A stretch of 64,000 nucleotides of DNA from Paenibacillus sp. cl123 (GTDB lineage Bacteria > Bacillota > Bacilli > Paenibacillales > NBRC-103111): the NCBI RefSeq assembly GCF_900101595.1, contig NZ_FMYY01000026.1, positions 22,985 to 86,984 of the forward strand. Reading direction: 5' to 3'. The position numbers and the translations under genes were made by a program. The notes beneath the pieces were generated by a model. It searched no databases. It was not told the DNA's origin and worked only from the letters and a program-made list of their open reading frames with translations. Each line of letters begins with the position of its first letter. The stretch's first letter is position 1. Below are positions 25,015 through 37,785 of the stretch, one piece after another.

Positions 25015-25962
25015 GTGAACGCAATTGAGAAACGACTGAAGGAGCTGAGTCAGCTTCAGCCGGAACCAACGGCTCAGCCGGATTTTGCGGCATTTTGGGA
25101 GCGTGTGCTCCTCGAAGCAGCGGAAGCCGGGTCTTGCGGTCGCGAGCCGATGGCATCTCCGTTCGTTGATGCGCCGGTCTACAAGCTCGTCTTCACGGGT
25201 GCGAGCGACACGCCGATCCACGCTTTATACATGCTGCCGCCGGGAAGGGGCGAAGCTCCTGTACCGTGCGTCGTTATTTTTCACGGATACTCCGGGTCGA
25301 AGGGCAACCCGGAGGACTACGCCGCTTGGGCGATGATGGGGTACGCGGTGCTGGCGGTCGACATTCGCGGTCAAGGCGGGGAGACGGGCAATATGCTGCC
25401 TCAGGATTATGGGAAGACCGCAGGCTGGGTCACGCAAGGGATTCTTGATCCGGAAACCTGCTATTACCGGGCGATCTCCATCGACGGTTTGCGGGCGGTG
25501 CGGTATGCACGCGAGCAGCCGGAGGTGAATCCGGATCAAATCTTCATCGCAGGCACGAGCCAGGGCGGAGGCTTGGCGCTGGTCGTCTCCGCGCTAGATT
25601 CCCGCATCAAAGGGACGGTCGCGAAAGTGCCCAATATGTGTCATATGGATTACGGCCTGCTTTACTCCACCGGCTCGGTGACGGAGGCAGCTGATTTCGT
25701 CACACGCATGCCGCAGCACCTTGGCGCTGTCCTGCGTACGCTCAGTTATTTTGATGTGATGAATTTGGCCGAATGGATTCATATGCCGATTCGCGTAACG
25801 GCAGGACTCAAGGACACGGTCTGCATGCCGGAGACGATTTTCGCCGCTTACAACAAAATTTCGTCCGCCGATAAAGCAATTCAAGTGTTTCCGTTCATGG
25901 GGCATGCGGTAGAGCCGGGACACCGGCAGGCGGCACATGCTTTCTTCAGCACGCTCAGCTAA
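25015..25962 (+). CDS. CE7 acetyl-xylan esterase / cephalosporin-C deacetylase
   Basis: 315 residues from GTG 25015, with GGAGG 8 bases upstream. No signal peptide, so cytoplasmic, as usual for CE7. The family motifs are RGQGG near 122, the nucleophile elbow GTSQGGGLAL near 181-190, and the Asp (GLKDTVCMPET) and His (GHAVEPG) near 265 and 300. CE7 enzymes remove acetyl groups from short acetylated xylo-oligosaccharides after import and work as hexamers. The position right after an oligosaccharide importer fits that role. Confidence 0.9.
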   Translation: MNAIEKRLKELSQLQPEPTAQPDFAAFWERVLLEAAEAGSCGREPMASPFVDAPVYKLVFTGASDTPIHALYMLPPGRGEAPVPCVVIFHGYSGSKGNPEDYAAWAMMGYAVLAVDIRGQGGETGNMLPQDYGKTAGWVTQGILDPETCYYRAISIDGLRAVRYAREQPEVNPDQIFIAGTSQGGGLALVVSALDSRIKGTVAKVPNMCHMDYGLLYSTGSVTEAADFVTRMPQHLGAVLRTLSYFDVMNLAEWIHMPIRVTAGLKDTVCMPETIFAAYNKISSADKAIQVFPFMGHAVEPGHRQAAHAFFSTLS

Positions 25963-26071
25963 GCGCGCCGGGTTCGATAGGCCTGAAAGGAGGTGGTTGC
26001 TGTCGCGCAAATCAGCGACATTGTAAAGAATTATGAAAGGGCTTTAATACAACTGAACAGGAGGATTGAGA

Positions 26072-29000
26072 ATGAGAAAAGGAACGATGACTAAGGTTTC
26101 AGTTACGCTGGCAACTGCTTTAATCGTGCAATTAGCAGGGGGTACAGGTCTGCCGGACCCTACCGCACAAGCAGCTCCCATTGTGGCTGACAGCACCTGG
26201 AAGGCTATTGATACTACACTGGCGGTAGCTCCCGGAAGTGCGCTTGATTTGTCCTATATGAATCCAATTCCGGCTGGAACGAAAGGCTTCGTCAAGATCG
26301 ATGCGGATGGCGATTATTATTTTACGGATGAGCCCAATAAGAAAGTAAAGTTCTTCGGTACCAATCTGAACGGCAGCTATGGCCAGGATCCTTCCCGAGA
26401 TGAAATGGTGGTCATCGCCGACCGGATTGCAGCTATGGGTTATAATTCGGCGCGTTTCCATTCCATTGATGAAAATTATGACTGGGCAAAAGGGCTTATG
26501 GAGAAGCCTACTTCCACCACCGTTACATTGAATTCGGCCAAACTGGACAATTTCGAGTACTTTCTTTATTTATTGAAGGAGCGGGGCATCTATATCAACA
26601 TTGACCTTATGGCCTATCCGGATTTCTCCGGCGTACCAGGCCTAAGCCAATACGGCACATTCGAAGACAAAAATATGGCGCTGCTATTTCCGGAAGGGAA
26701 AGCGATCTGGCGATCCTTCGCTCAGCAGCTGCTTACTCATGTGAATCCATATACCGGAATCGCCTTGAAGGATGATCCTATCTTGATGGGGCTTTCTCCC
26801 ATGAATGAGGCTATCCTTTATAATGCTAACTTTTCAAATGAAAATGTAAATGCGTGGTTCCTTACAGACTTTAATCTATTTCTGGCCGGTAAAGGGCGTC
26901 CTGCGATCACCACATTCCCCAACACGTTCTGGAGTGCGCCTGCGAGTATCCGTGACGATCTTGCCGAGTACTTCACAGACAAAGCGTTATCTTCCTATAA
27001 TGAAATGAAAAATTATCTTACAGATGTAATCGGAATCCAGATTCCCATCGGAGGAATGAATTACATCAATGATTCTTTGGCCAACTATTGGCGCACACAA
27101 ACAGACATTCACGAAACCCACTTATACAATGGGCTTGTGGACGGGAGGGGAGCATCCTTCTCTTATACCCCTGCGAGGCATCCCCGGTACAGTATGAGAT
27201 TTGATCCGGAAACAGCGGCTAACTATGTGCCGACTTACGCCGGGCAGAGTATCTTTAAAAATTATATTCCCGGTCTTGCTCTTGGGCAGCTGTACCAGAA
27301 GCCATTTGCATTAACGGAGTATAACCAGGAGTTTCCGACGAAAGGCCGGGACGAACTAGGATTGATCGCGGCCGCGGCCGGCGCCCACAATGGCTGGGAT
27401 ATGCTGCAAAGATTTCAATATGTGTCCCGTGTAGAACAAGCCGTTCAACAAAGCTCTACTTTGGGCGGGTTTACCTCCTTCGACATTCTAACCGATACGT
27501 TGGTCACGATGTCCGAAATTCAAAGCGCCCTTCTTTTCCGTAAAGGCGGCGTCACGGCAGGCCAGCCTAGATTTGTCATTGTCAGGGATAAGACATCGGT
27601 GAAGACGGATGCGGCTTCGACGGAGAATGAAGATAAAGAGACTAATCGAAACTACATTCCGCATCTGTTCAAAATGGTTACCGTGTATGCAGATAAGCCT
27701 GGAGAACCTTATGCCTTCTACAAAATCACACCTGATCTTACGCCCGAGCAGATCGCAAGCGGCAATATTCCCGCCCAGAATAAGATTACGATTACAAACA
27801 GCATGACGATCAAGCAGGTTGCGGAGACGTTTATTAATGCTCTGGACGATGTCAATCTGAAAAACAGCATGCTTGCCAATCTGAATCAAAATAAGCTGGT
27901 TTCGGACACGGGTGAGCTTGTTTTTGATCTTAATCTAAATACGTACCTCATCGATACCCCTTACATGGTTGGAGCTGTAGGTACACTCAATAACAACACA
28001 TTCGAGCTTGGTCCAGTATCCTTGAAGGCGAGTGTGGATAAAGGAACCGTGTCCGCAGCAGCGCTTGATGATCAATCTCTCGATAAAAGTGAAAGAATCG
28101 TGGTCATCCATACAACTGATGTAGCAGCCACAGGGGAAGATACCATTCAAGATCCTGTCGATAGCAATAAGAGGACCTATGTAAGAGGGACATTGCCGAC
28201 GCTTGCCAAATACGGGACCCTGGAATTCCGCCTGAAGACGACACTCGTGCCTGCGGCGTACAAAGCTTACAAGCTGGCGACCAACGGTGTACGGCTGCAG
28301 GAGCTTCCCGTGGTCACCGCAGGAGATGAAGTCATTGTCCAGTTTGATACGGATAAAGGCTACGCTTTCGAGCTCGTGTACGATGCGATCTATGCGGATG
28401 GCTTTGAAGCGGGCAACGCAAACGGCTGGAGTCCGCAGAAAGGACAATGGAGCACCGTGCAGGAGGGCGGATCTTCCGTCTATCTGTCCGAAAAATCGGG
28501 ACTTTCCGTGGCCGATGCAACGTACGGTACTGATTATTGGGTAGAAGCGGACGTTAAGGAGTCCAATACCAGGGGAGACCTCGGTCTTGTAGCGCGGTAT
28601 GCGGATAGCGGCAATTATTATGCTTTTACCTATCACGCAAATCCCGGCAAAGCCAAGCTCGAAAAGCGCCAGAATAATCAGAACATTGAGATTCAGTCCG
28701 TGTCGGGACTTCCAAAAATGGAAGCGGGAACAACCTACAAGCTGCGCTTTGAAACCGTCGGCACTACATTAAAAGGTTATCTAAACGGCCAATTGGTGAT
28801 TAGCGCCACAGATCCTGCTTCTAGCGGTGGAAAAGTCGGCCTCATAACCAGCTCCACAGATCCTGCTTTTAGCGGCGGAAAAGTCGGCCTCATCACCAGC
28901 TCCAGCCGAAAAGCATACTTCGATAACGTGGTTGTCCGTCATGACGACGCGGCAGCTCCTACGGCTCCTTCCAACTTGACGGCCGTGGCGAACTCATCCT

Positions 29001-29758
29001 CACAAATGGATCTCACATGGGAGGAGTCCTCGGATGAAACCGGCGTGTCGGGCTATAAAATTTATCGCGACGGACAAGAAATCGCAACGGTGAATGGCGT
29101 GGTCAACAGCTATAAGGATACGGGCCTGACAATCGCAACAACCTATCAGTATAAGGTCAAAGCGTTCGATTCGGGGGGACGGGTATCGGAAGCAAGCAAC
29201 GAAGCGACGGCCACGACAACCAACACACTTCTTGTAGATGATTTCGAAGACGGCAACGCGAATGGCTGGTCGGTTGTTAACTTCTGGGGAACGTTCTCGG
29301 TTGTTGCGGATGGAAGCTCCAAGGTCTACTTATCCGATAATGCGGCCAAAGGCGCCACGAAGTCCGTTGCGGGTTCCGCCGAATGGTCCAATTATAAGGT
29401 TGAGGCTAAAACTAAGGTGGATAGCTGGAGTAATCGAGTCGGTTTGATAGCAAGGTACGTCGATCCGAATAATTTTTACGCGATGTATTATGATACCTAT
29501 TCCAATAAGCTATTCATCGTCAAGAATCTGAATGGAAGTCAGACGACCCTTGCATCAGCACCGATGGCCGCAGCACCGACAGCCGGCGTGTACCATACTT
29601 ATAGCCTTGAGGTAAATGGCAGTACATTAAAGGCTTACGTGGATGGGCAGCTGCTTGTCACTGCCACGGATTCAAGCTTTACAGCCGGTAAAATAGGGGT
29701 TTATAGCCATGTGCAGAAGGCCTATTTTGACGATGTGGTTGTTACCGTTACGCCTTAG
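26072..29758 (+). CDS. Secreted multi-domain clan GH-A-like glycoside hydrolase (paralog 1)
   Basis: 1228 residues from ATG 26072, with GGAGG about 7 bases upstream. Signal peptide to about residue 30. Residues about 60-450 read as a TIM-barrel hydrolase: GFVKIDADGDYYF and KKVKFFGTNL near the start are typical of GH5-like enzymes. SPMNEAIL (acid/base E246) and ALTEYNQEF (nucleophile E416) are spaced as in retaining clan GH-A enzymes. Residues about 770-950 form a jelly-roll concanavalin-like module, then a fibronectin III domain (about 965-1050), then a second jelly-roll module to the end. I cannot assign a precise family or substrate. It shares long similar stretches with the next gene. Confidence 0.75.
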   Translation: MRKGTMTKVSVTLATALIVQLAGGTGLPDPTAQAAPIVADSTWKAIDTTLAVAPGSALDLSYMNPIPAGTKGFVKIDADGDYYFTDEPNKKVKFFGTNLNGSYGQDPSRDEMVVIADRIAAMGYNSARFHSIDENYDWAKGLMEKPTSTTVTLNSAKLDNFEYFLYLLKERGIYINIDLMAYPDFSGVPGLSQYGTFEDKNMALLFPEGKAIWRSFAQQLLTHVNPYTGIALKDDPILMGLSPMNEAILYNANFSNENVNAWFLTDFNLFLAGKGRPAITTFPNTFWSAPASIRDDLAEYFTDKALSSYNEMKNYLTDVIGIQIPIGGMNYINDSLANYWRTQTDIHETHLYNGLVDGRGASFSYTPARHPRYSMRFDPETAANYVPTYAGQSIFKNYIPGLALGQLYQKPFALTEYNQEFPTKGRDELGLIAAAAGAHNGWDMLQRFQYVSRVEQAVQQSSTLGGFTSFDILTDTLVTMSEIQSALLFRKGGVTAGQPRFVIVRDKTSVKTDAASTENEDKETNRNYIPHLFKMVTVYADKPGEPYAFYKITPDLTPEQIASGNIPAQNKITITNSMTIKQVAETFINALDDVNLKNSMLANLNQNKLVSDTGELVFDLNLNTYLIDTPYMVGAVGTLNNNTFELGPVSLKASVDKGTVSAAALDDQSLDKSERIVVIHTTDVAATGEDTIQDPVDSNKRTYVRGTLPTLAKYGTLEFRLKTTLVPAAYKAYKLATNGVRLQELPVVTAGDEVIVQFDTDKGYAFELVYDAIYADGFEAGNANGWSPQKGQWSTVQEGGSSVYLSEKSGLSVADATYGTDYWVEADVKESNTRGDLGLVARYADSGNYYAFTYHANPGKAKLEKRQNNQNIEIQSVSGLPKMEAGTTYKLRFETVGTTLKGYLNGQLVISATDPASSGGKVGLITSSTDPAFSGGKVGLITSSSRKAYFDNVVVRHDDAAAPTAPSNLTAVANSSSQMDLTWEESSDETGVSGYKIYRDGQEIATVNGVVNSYKDTGLTIATTYQYKVKAFDSGGRVSEASNEATATTTNTLLVDDFEDGNANGWSVVNFWGTFSVVADGSSKVYLSDNAAKGATKSVAGSAEWSNYKVEAKTKVDSWSNRVGLIARYVDPNNFYAMYYDTYSNKLFIVKNLNGSQTTLASAPMAAAPTAGVYHTYSLEVNGSTLKAYVDGQLLVTATDSSFTAGKIGVYSHVQKAYFDDVVVTVTP
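28808..28903 (+). repeat. 48-base tandem duplication inside the hydrolase gene
   Basis: Two adjacent 48-base units differ at a few positions and encode TDPASSGGKVGLITSS and TDPAFSGGKVGLITSS. The duplication adds 16 residues in frame to the first jelly-roll module. The equivalent module at the protein's C-terminus has only one such segment, as does the paralog. Confidence 0.85.
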
Positions 29759-29788
29759 GTCTGTAATTTCAATTCAAGGAGCTGATGG

Positions 29789-32659
29789 ATGATGTACACA
29801 TCGATCCGTAAAGGCTGGACTTCCTTCCTTGTTATTACTTTGATGCTCTCTATGATTGGCGTCGGCGGACTCTTGGGCTATGCACCGGCAGCACAGGCGG
29901 CCGATGTCTGGGTGCCCATGGACACGGAGCCGATGACGGTTCCCGGCAGCGCCCTGGATTTATCCGGGATGAATGATGCACCGGCGGGGAAATATGGTTT
30001 TATCCAGCAAGGGGCTGACGGCGACTACACCTTCGAGCAGGCGCCGAACAAGAAGGTGAAGCTATATGGAGCCAATGTGACCTGGAATATGTATTACGGC
30101 TCTAAGGAAGATGCGGATAAAACGGTAGATCGGCTCGCACGGTTAGGCTACAACGTGGTGCGGCTGCATCCGGTCGATTCCATGACCAGTTGGGCGCCGG
30201 GTATCTTCGTTCAGAATGGATCGACAACGCCCGAGCTGGAGGATAGTGTTAATGGTAAATTGGATCGGTTGGATTACTTTATTGCGAAGCTGAAGTCCAA
30301 GGGCATTTATGTGGTGATCGATGTTTTCCACCTGTATAATTTCAAAGATATACCGGGACTTGGCGAGTATGCGGACGGGGGGAATTTACCGTATTTGCTT
30401 CCGCTGCTCCCGCAGGCGCTGGATATGTGGAAGGCGATCGCGGGCACGTGGCTCTCTCATGTGAACCCCTACACAGGACTCGCTTTGAAGAACGACCCCG
30501 TTCTGATCGGGGTCAGCCCGTGGAATGAAACCTTACTCCTGAATATGAGTCTCAGCGGTATGAAGGCGCCTTTGCGCGATTACATGCTTCAGGATTTTAA
30601 CCAGTACCGGGCTTCGATAGGGAAGCCGGCCATCACCAGCTTTCCTAACAATTATTGGGATGCATGGGGGGACATTAAAGATCAGCTTAGCGCTTATTAC
30701 TCAAATAAAACGATTAATGTCTCCAATGCGATGAGAGCGTATTTAAAAGATGAGCTCGGCATTAAAGCGCCTATTGGCGGAATGAATTTCATTTATAGTC
30801 CGAATGTGAACTATTGGCGCGATCAAGCTTCCGATGTGTATGAAACCCATACCTATTACCAATATTCAAACGATAGATTCACCGATAGTACAGGGAGCGG
30901 CTATCAGTATCATCCACTTCTGGAGCCTCGTCTAAGTATGGCTTTCAATAGCGCTACAGCCGCCAATTATCCGAAGCGTTGGGGGACGGACAGCCATTTT
31001 GGAACGTATTATCCTGCTCTGTCATTAAGGCAGCCGTATAACAAACCATTTGTGCTTACCGAGTTTCAAGATACCTTTCCCGTCAAAGGGCGTGAGGATA
31101 TCGGGATTTTTGTTGGTGCCGTCGGGGCCTATCAGGGCTGGGATATGATGAACCGATACTCCTTCGGCCGGGACAGTGGGGATGGGTTTACGAATCTGGC
31201 GATGGGATCCGCAGAGGAATTCTCTATTGCAGGCGACCCGCTTGCCATTATGACGGAGACGGAAGCGGCGCTTCTCTTCCGCAATGAGGCGGTTCAGGCA
31301 GCAAGTCCCAAATTCGTGTTCGTGTGGGATCGCACATGGGCCCGCAACACAGGTGCAGCCTCGGAAACCAGCGCTTATGTAGCTAACATGATGTATATTC
31401 CGCACTTGTTCAAGACCGTGAGTGTGTATGCAGATAAACCGAATGAACCGTTTGCTGTGTACAAAATTACGCCGAACCTCACGCCGGCACAGATCGCTAG
31501 CGGCAATCTGCCGGCAGCCAATAAGCTGCCGCCGATTTCGGAATTAATGTCGAACAAACAGGTAGCGGAGCTGTTTATTAACGCTTTGGACGATGCGAAC
31601 AAGAAGGCGGAAATGCTGGCTGCCTTGAATCAAAATAAGCTGTTGTCCGACACCGGGGAGCTCATATTCGATCTCAATCTGGACACCTACTTCGTGAACA
31701 CGCCGAAAGTGATTGCCGCGGCAGGAACGATGAACAATCAAACGTTCACAATAGGGCAAGCGACAGTGACCGGCGATGTGGAGAAGGGTACTTTTTTTGC
31801 ATCCTCCTTGGACGAAAATGAACTGAAGGATAGCGAACGCATGCTGCTTGTCTATACAACAGATGTTGCGGCGACAGGAGAACAATATGTGACACAGCCA
31901 TCCGGCGAAATCAAGTATTACAAAGGGACACTGCCTACACTGGTGAAGCAGAAGACTGCTCAGTTCACGTTAACCACGAATAAACCTGCTTCCGGATATA
32001 AAGCGTATAAGCTTGCGCTGGGTGGCGCGCGCCTTCAGGAAATCCCTGTGGCCGTGAACGGGCAGGCGTTATCTGTTACGCTGGAGACGGACAAAGGCTT
32101 TGCTTTTGAGCTCGTATACGACGCGCTGTACGCTACGGGTTTCGAATCGGGCACCGCGAACGGGTGGTCTGTCGTTTCTTCCTGGGGGAATTTCTCCGTG
32201 GCATCGGCTCCAAACGGCTCCAAAGCCTACTTATCCAATAATGCGGACAAAGGAGCAACGAAGTCAGTCACAGGAACCTCAACATGGACCAACTACAGCG
32301 TAGAAGCGAAGGGGAAAACGGATGCAACGAGCGGCAGAATGGGGGTAGTGGCCAGATTCGTCGATCCTAACAACTACTACAGTATGACTTACGACAGCGC
32401 TTCAAAAAAAGTCTACATCAGCAAGATACAAAACGGCGCTCTAACCGATCTTGCGATTTCAGCTCCAATCCCACCGCTCGCCGCAGGAGTTTACCATAAT
32501 CTGCGATTTACCGTAACAGGAAACACGCTGCAGGCTTATGTGAATGGCCAGCTTATTGCTACAGCTACAGACAGCGCGTTCTCAGCGGGAAAAATCGGTG
32601 TGTATTCGCATATGAGCAAGGTTTATTTTGATGATGTTGCGGTGCGTTTGGCTCCGTAG
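29789..32659 (+). CDS. Secreted clan GH-A-like glycoside hydrolase (paralog 2)
   Basis: 956 residues. Signal peptide ends near PAAQAAD (about 38). The catalytic domain matches the preceding protein: GFIQQGADGDYTF and KKVKLYGANV, acid/base SPWNET (E247) and nucleophile VLTEFQDTF (E425). A linker domain shares the strings FINALDD, LNQNK and SDTGEL with the other paralog. A single C-terminal jelly-roll module (about 775-956) follows, with no fibronectin domain. AAGGAG lies 7 bases before ATG 29789. It is 30 bases after paralog 1, so they are co-transcribed, and a strong terminator ends the unit. Extracellular attack on a beta-glycan is likely; the exact bond is unknown. Confidence 0.75.
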   Translation: MMYTSIRKGWTSFLVITLMLSMIGVGGLLGYAPAAQAADVWVPMDTEPMTVPGSALDLSGMNDAPAGKYGFIQQGADGDYTFEQAPNKKVKLYGANVTWNMYYGSKEDADKTVDRLARLGYNVVRLHPVDSMTSWAPGIFVQNGSTTPELEDSVNGKLDRLDYFIAKLKSKGIYVVIDVFHLYNFKDIPGLGEYADGGNLPYLLPLLPQALDMWKAIAGTWLSHVNPYTGLALKNDPVLIGVSPWNETLLLNMSLSGMKAPLRDYMLQDFNQYRASIGKPAITSFPNNYWDAWGDIKDQLSAYYSNKTINVSNAMRAYLKDELGIKAPIGGMNFIYSPNVNYWRDQASDVYETHTYYQYSNDRFTDSTGSGYQYHPLLEPRLSMAFNSATAANYPKRWGTDSHFGTYYPALSLRQPYNKPFVLTEFQDTFPVKGREDIGIFVGAVGAYQGWDMMNRYSFGRDSGDGFTNLAMGSAEEFSIAGDPLAIMTETEAALLFRNEAVQAASPKFVFVWDRTWARNTGAASETSAYVANMMYIPHLFKTVSVYADKPNEPFAVYKITPNLTPAQIASGNLPAANKLPPISELMSNKQVAELFINALDDANKKAEMLAALNQNKLLSDTGELIFDLNLDTYFVNTPKVIAAAGTMNNQTFTIGQATVTGDVEKGTFFASSLDENELKDSERMLLVYTTDVAATGEQYVTQPSGEIKYYKGTLPTLVKQKTAQFTLTTNKPASGYKAYKLALGGARLQEIPVAVNGQALSVTLETDKGFAFELVYDALYATGFESGTANGWSVVSSWGNFSVASAPNGSKAYLSNNADKGATKSVTGTSTWTNYSVEAKGKTDATSGRMGVVARFVDPNNYYSMTYDSASKKVYISKIQNGALTDLAISAPIPPLAAGVYHNLRFTVTGNTLQAYVNGQLIATATDSAFSAGKIGVYSHMSKVYFDDVAVRLAP

Positions 32660-32680
32660 TTCGAGAAAAACATTAAGCGT

Positions 32681-32715
32681 TAAATGGCTCTTGTCATCAT
32701 GATGAGGGCCATTTA
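32681..32715 (+). terminator. Terminator after the paired hydrolase genes
   Basis: TAAATGGC (32681-32688) pairs with GCCATTTA (32708-32715), with further pairing inside (TCATCATGATGA), then TAAATTCTT. Confidence 0.8.
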
Positions 32716-32755
32716 TAAATTCTTAATATGTAAGTGGTATTGATTTTACATTCCA

Positions 32756-32783
32756 TTGTTACAGTACTCTTAGAATCTATAAC
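32756..32783 (+). promoter_or_regulatory. Promoter of the SLH metallophosphoesterase gene
   Basis: TTGTTA (32756-32761) and TATAAC (32778-32783) are separated by 16 bases, 23 bases upstream of the start codon. It makes the gene a separate transcription unit. Confidence 0.65.
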
Positions 32784-32806
32784 TTTTAAGAGGTGAATGG
32801 ACAGGA

Positions 32807-36547
<3,741 letters not shown>

Positions 36548-36857
36548 GTGAAAGGTGTGCATCGCGGCCAATTGTGGTTTTGGCAGCGGAAAACACTCAT
36601 GCTCGACTATGTTTTTTCAGCTCGACGCCGCGATGATAATGAAAAAGGGGGCTGTCCCAGTAAGGGGCAGGCCCCTTTGTTGTTGCTGTGCAAGCCGTAT
36701 TATGCAAAAGGGTTCCCCGTATTTTCAATCTGCTTTTCAACAATACTAGTCAAATACGGAGCAATATATGATAAATCGCCGCAATTTCAGTATGATATAT
36801 TTTTTACTGTAAATGCTACTACAAGATGAGCAGCTTGACTTCGAAGGGGGGGCCCTC
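36548..36857. other. 310-base region with terminator
   Basis: Contains the terminator at 36645-36680 and AT-rich leader DNA before the AraC gene (for example ATGATATATTTTTTACTG near 36792). An in-frame ATG at 36813 has no ribosome site and is not taken as the AraC start. Confidence 0.5.
36645..36680 (+). terminator. Terminator after the SLH protein gene
   Basis: AAAGGGGGCTGTCCC pairs with GGGGCAGGCCCCTTT around a short loop, followed by TTGTTGTTG. Confidence 0.75.
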
Positions 36858-37721
36858 TTGGTAATTCATACGCCCACTAATCTCGCTCTCCAGAAACTAG
36901 GCATCTACGTTAGGGCTGATGCGGATGATTGGCAGTATAACTGGCCGGTTCATACCCATGAGGGGCTTGAGGTTTATTATTTTCAACGAGGAAATGCTAA
37001 TTATGTCATTGGTGAGGAAATTTACGATTTATTCCCCGGCGATATGCTTCTGTTTCGAGGAAGTACGATTCACAGGGTGAACCCGTCGAAGGATGTTCCC
37101 TATATACGCAGTTATGTCAATTTCACCGAAGCTTTCCTGCGGGAGCAGATGCCGGAGGATATGTTCGAGAAGCTGATGTCGATGTTTGAAGCGCCCAACG
37201 GCATGCTAATTCGGTGGTCGCCGGAAGAACGGGATGAGGTAGCGACATATTTCCGCGCCATTCACCGGGAAAACGAACATGAATCATTCGGTTACCAGCT
37301 CATTTTGAAAACGCTCTTAACGCAGCTGTTAATCGCCACCTACCGAAAAGCCAAGCGACTGCACGAAATTGCGCCTGCCGGACAGCAATCGCACAGCCAG
37401 GAAAATGTTCGACGCATCCTGCAATACATTAACCAGCATTACACAGAAAATTTTTCTTTGCAAGAGCTGTCTAAAGAGCTTTATTTAAACAAATATTATA
37501 TGTGTCACTGCTTTAAAGAGGTCACCGGTTCAACGATCAATAACTATGTGATCAGCAAACGAATCGAGGAAGCCAAGAAATTGCTTCGAACAACAGATGA
37601 GCCGGTAGCCTTCATATCGGAAAAGCTAGGGTTTAACACCGCCGTTCACTTTAGCCGTTCCTTCAAGAAATTTACCGGAATCTCACCTCAGCATTACCGT
37701 AAACAAGCTGTGGGGCCGTGA
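36858..37721 (+). CDS. AraC-family regulator with cupin sensor (paralog 1)
   Basis: 287 residues if translation starts at TTG 36858, which has a GAAGGGGGGG ribosome site 5 bases upstream. ATG 36813 has none, and the shorter form aligns better with the paralog at 48310. The N-terminal half is a cupin sugar-sensing domain (WPVHTHEGLEVYYFQRG, FPGDMLLFRG). The C-terminal half has two helix-turn-helices (LQELSKELYLNKYYMCHCFK; FISEKLGFNTAVHFSRSF). It precedes a CUT1 importer and the glycerol genes on the same strand and probably activates them in response to the imported sugar. Confidence 0.88.
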   Translation: MVIHTPTNLALQKLGIYVRADADDWQYNWPVHTHEGLEVYYFQRGNANYVIGEEIYDLFPGDMLLFRGSTIHRVNPSKDVPYIRSYVNFTEAFLREQMPEDMFEKLMSMFEAPNGMLIRWSPEERDEVATYFRAIHRENEHESFGYQLILKTLLTQLLIATYRKAKRLHEIAPAGQQSHSQENVRRILQYINQHYTENFSLQELSKELYLNKYYMCHCFKEVTGSTINNYVISKRIEEAKKLLRTTDEPVAFISEKLGFNTAVHFSRSFKKFTGISPQHYRKQAVGP

Positions 37722-37785
37722 TGCTTCGACTTCGAATCCGCGGTAAACATAGATTTGTCATCAATGAGAAAAGAGAGGTAGCATC

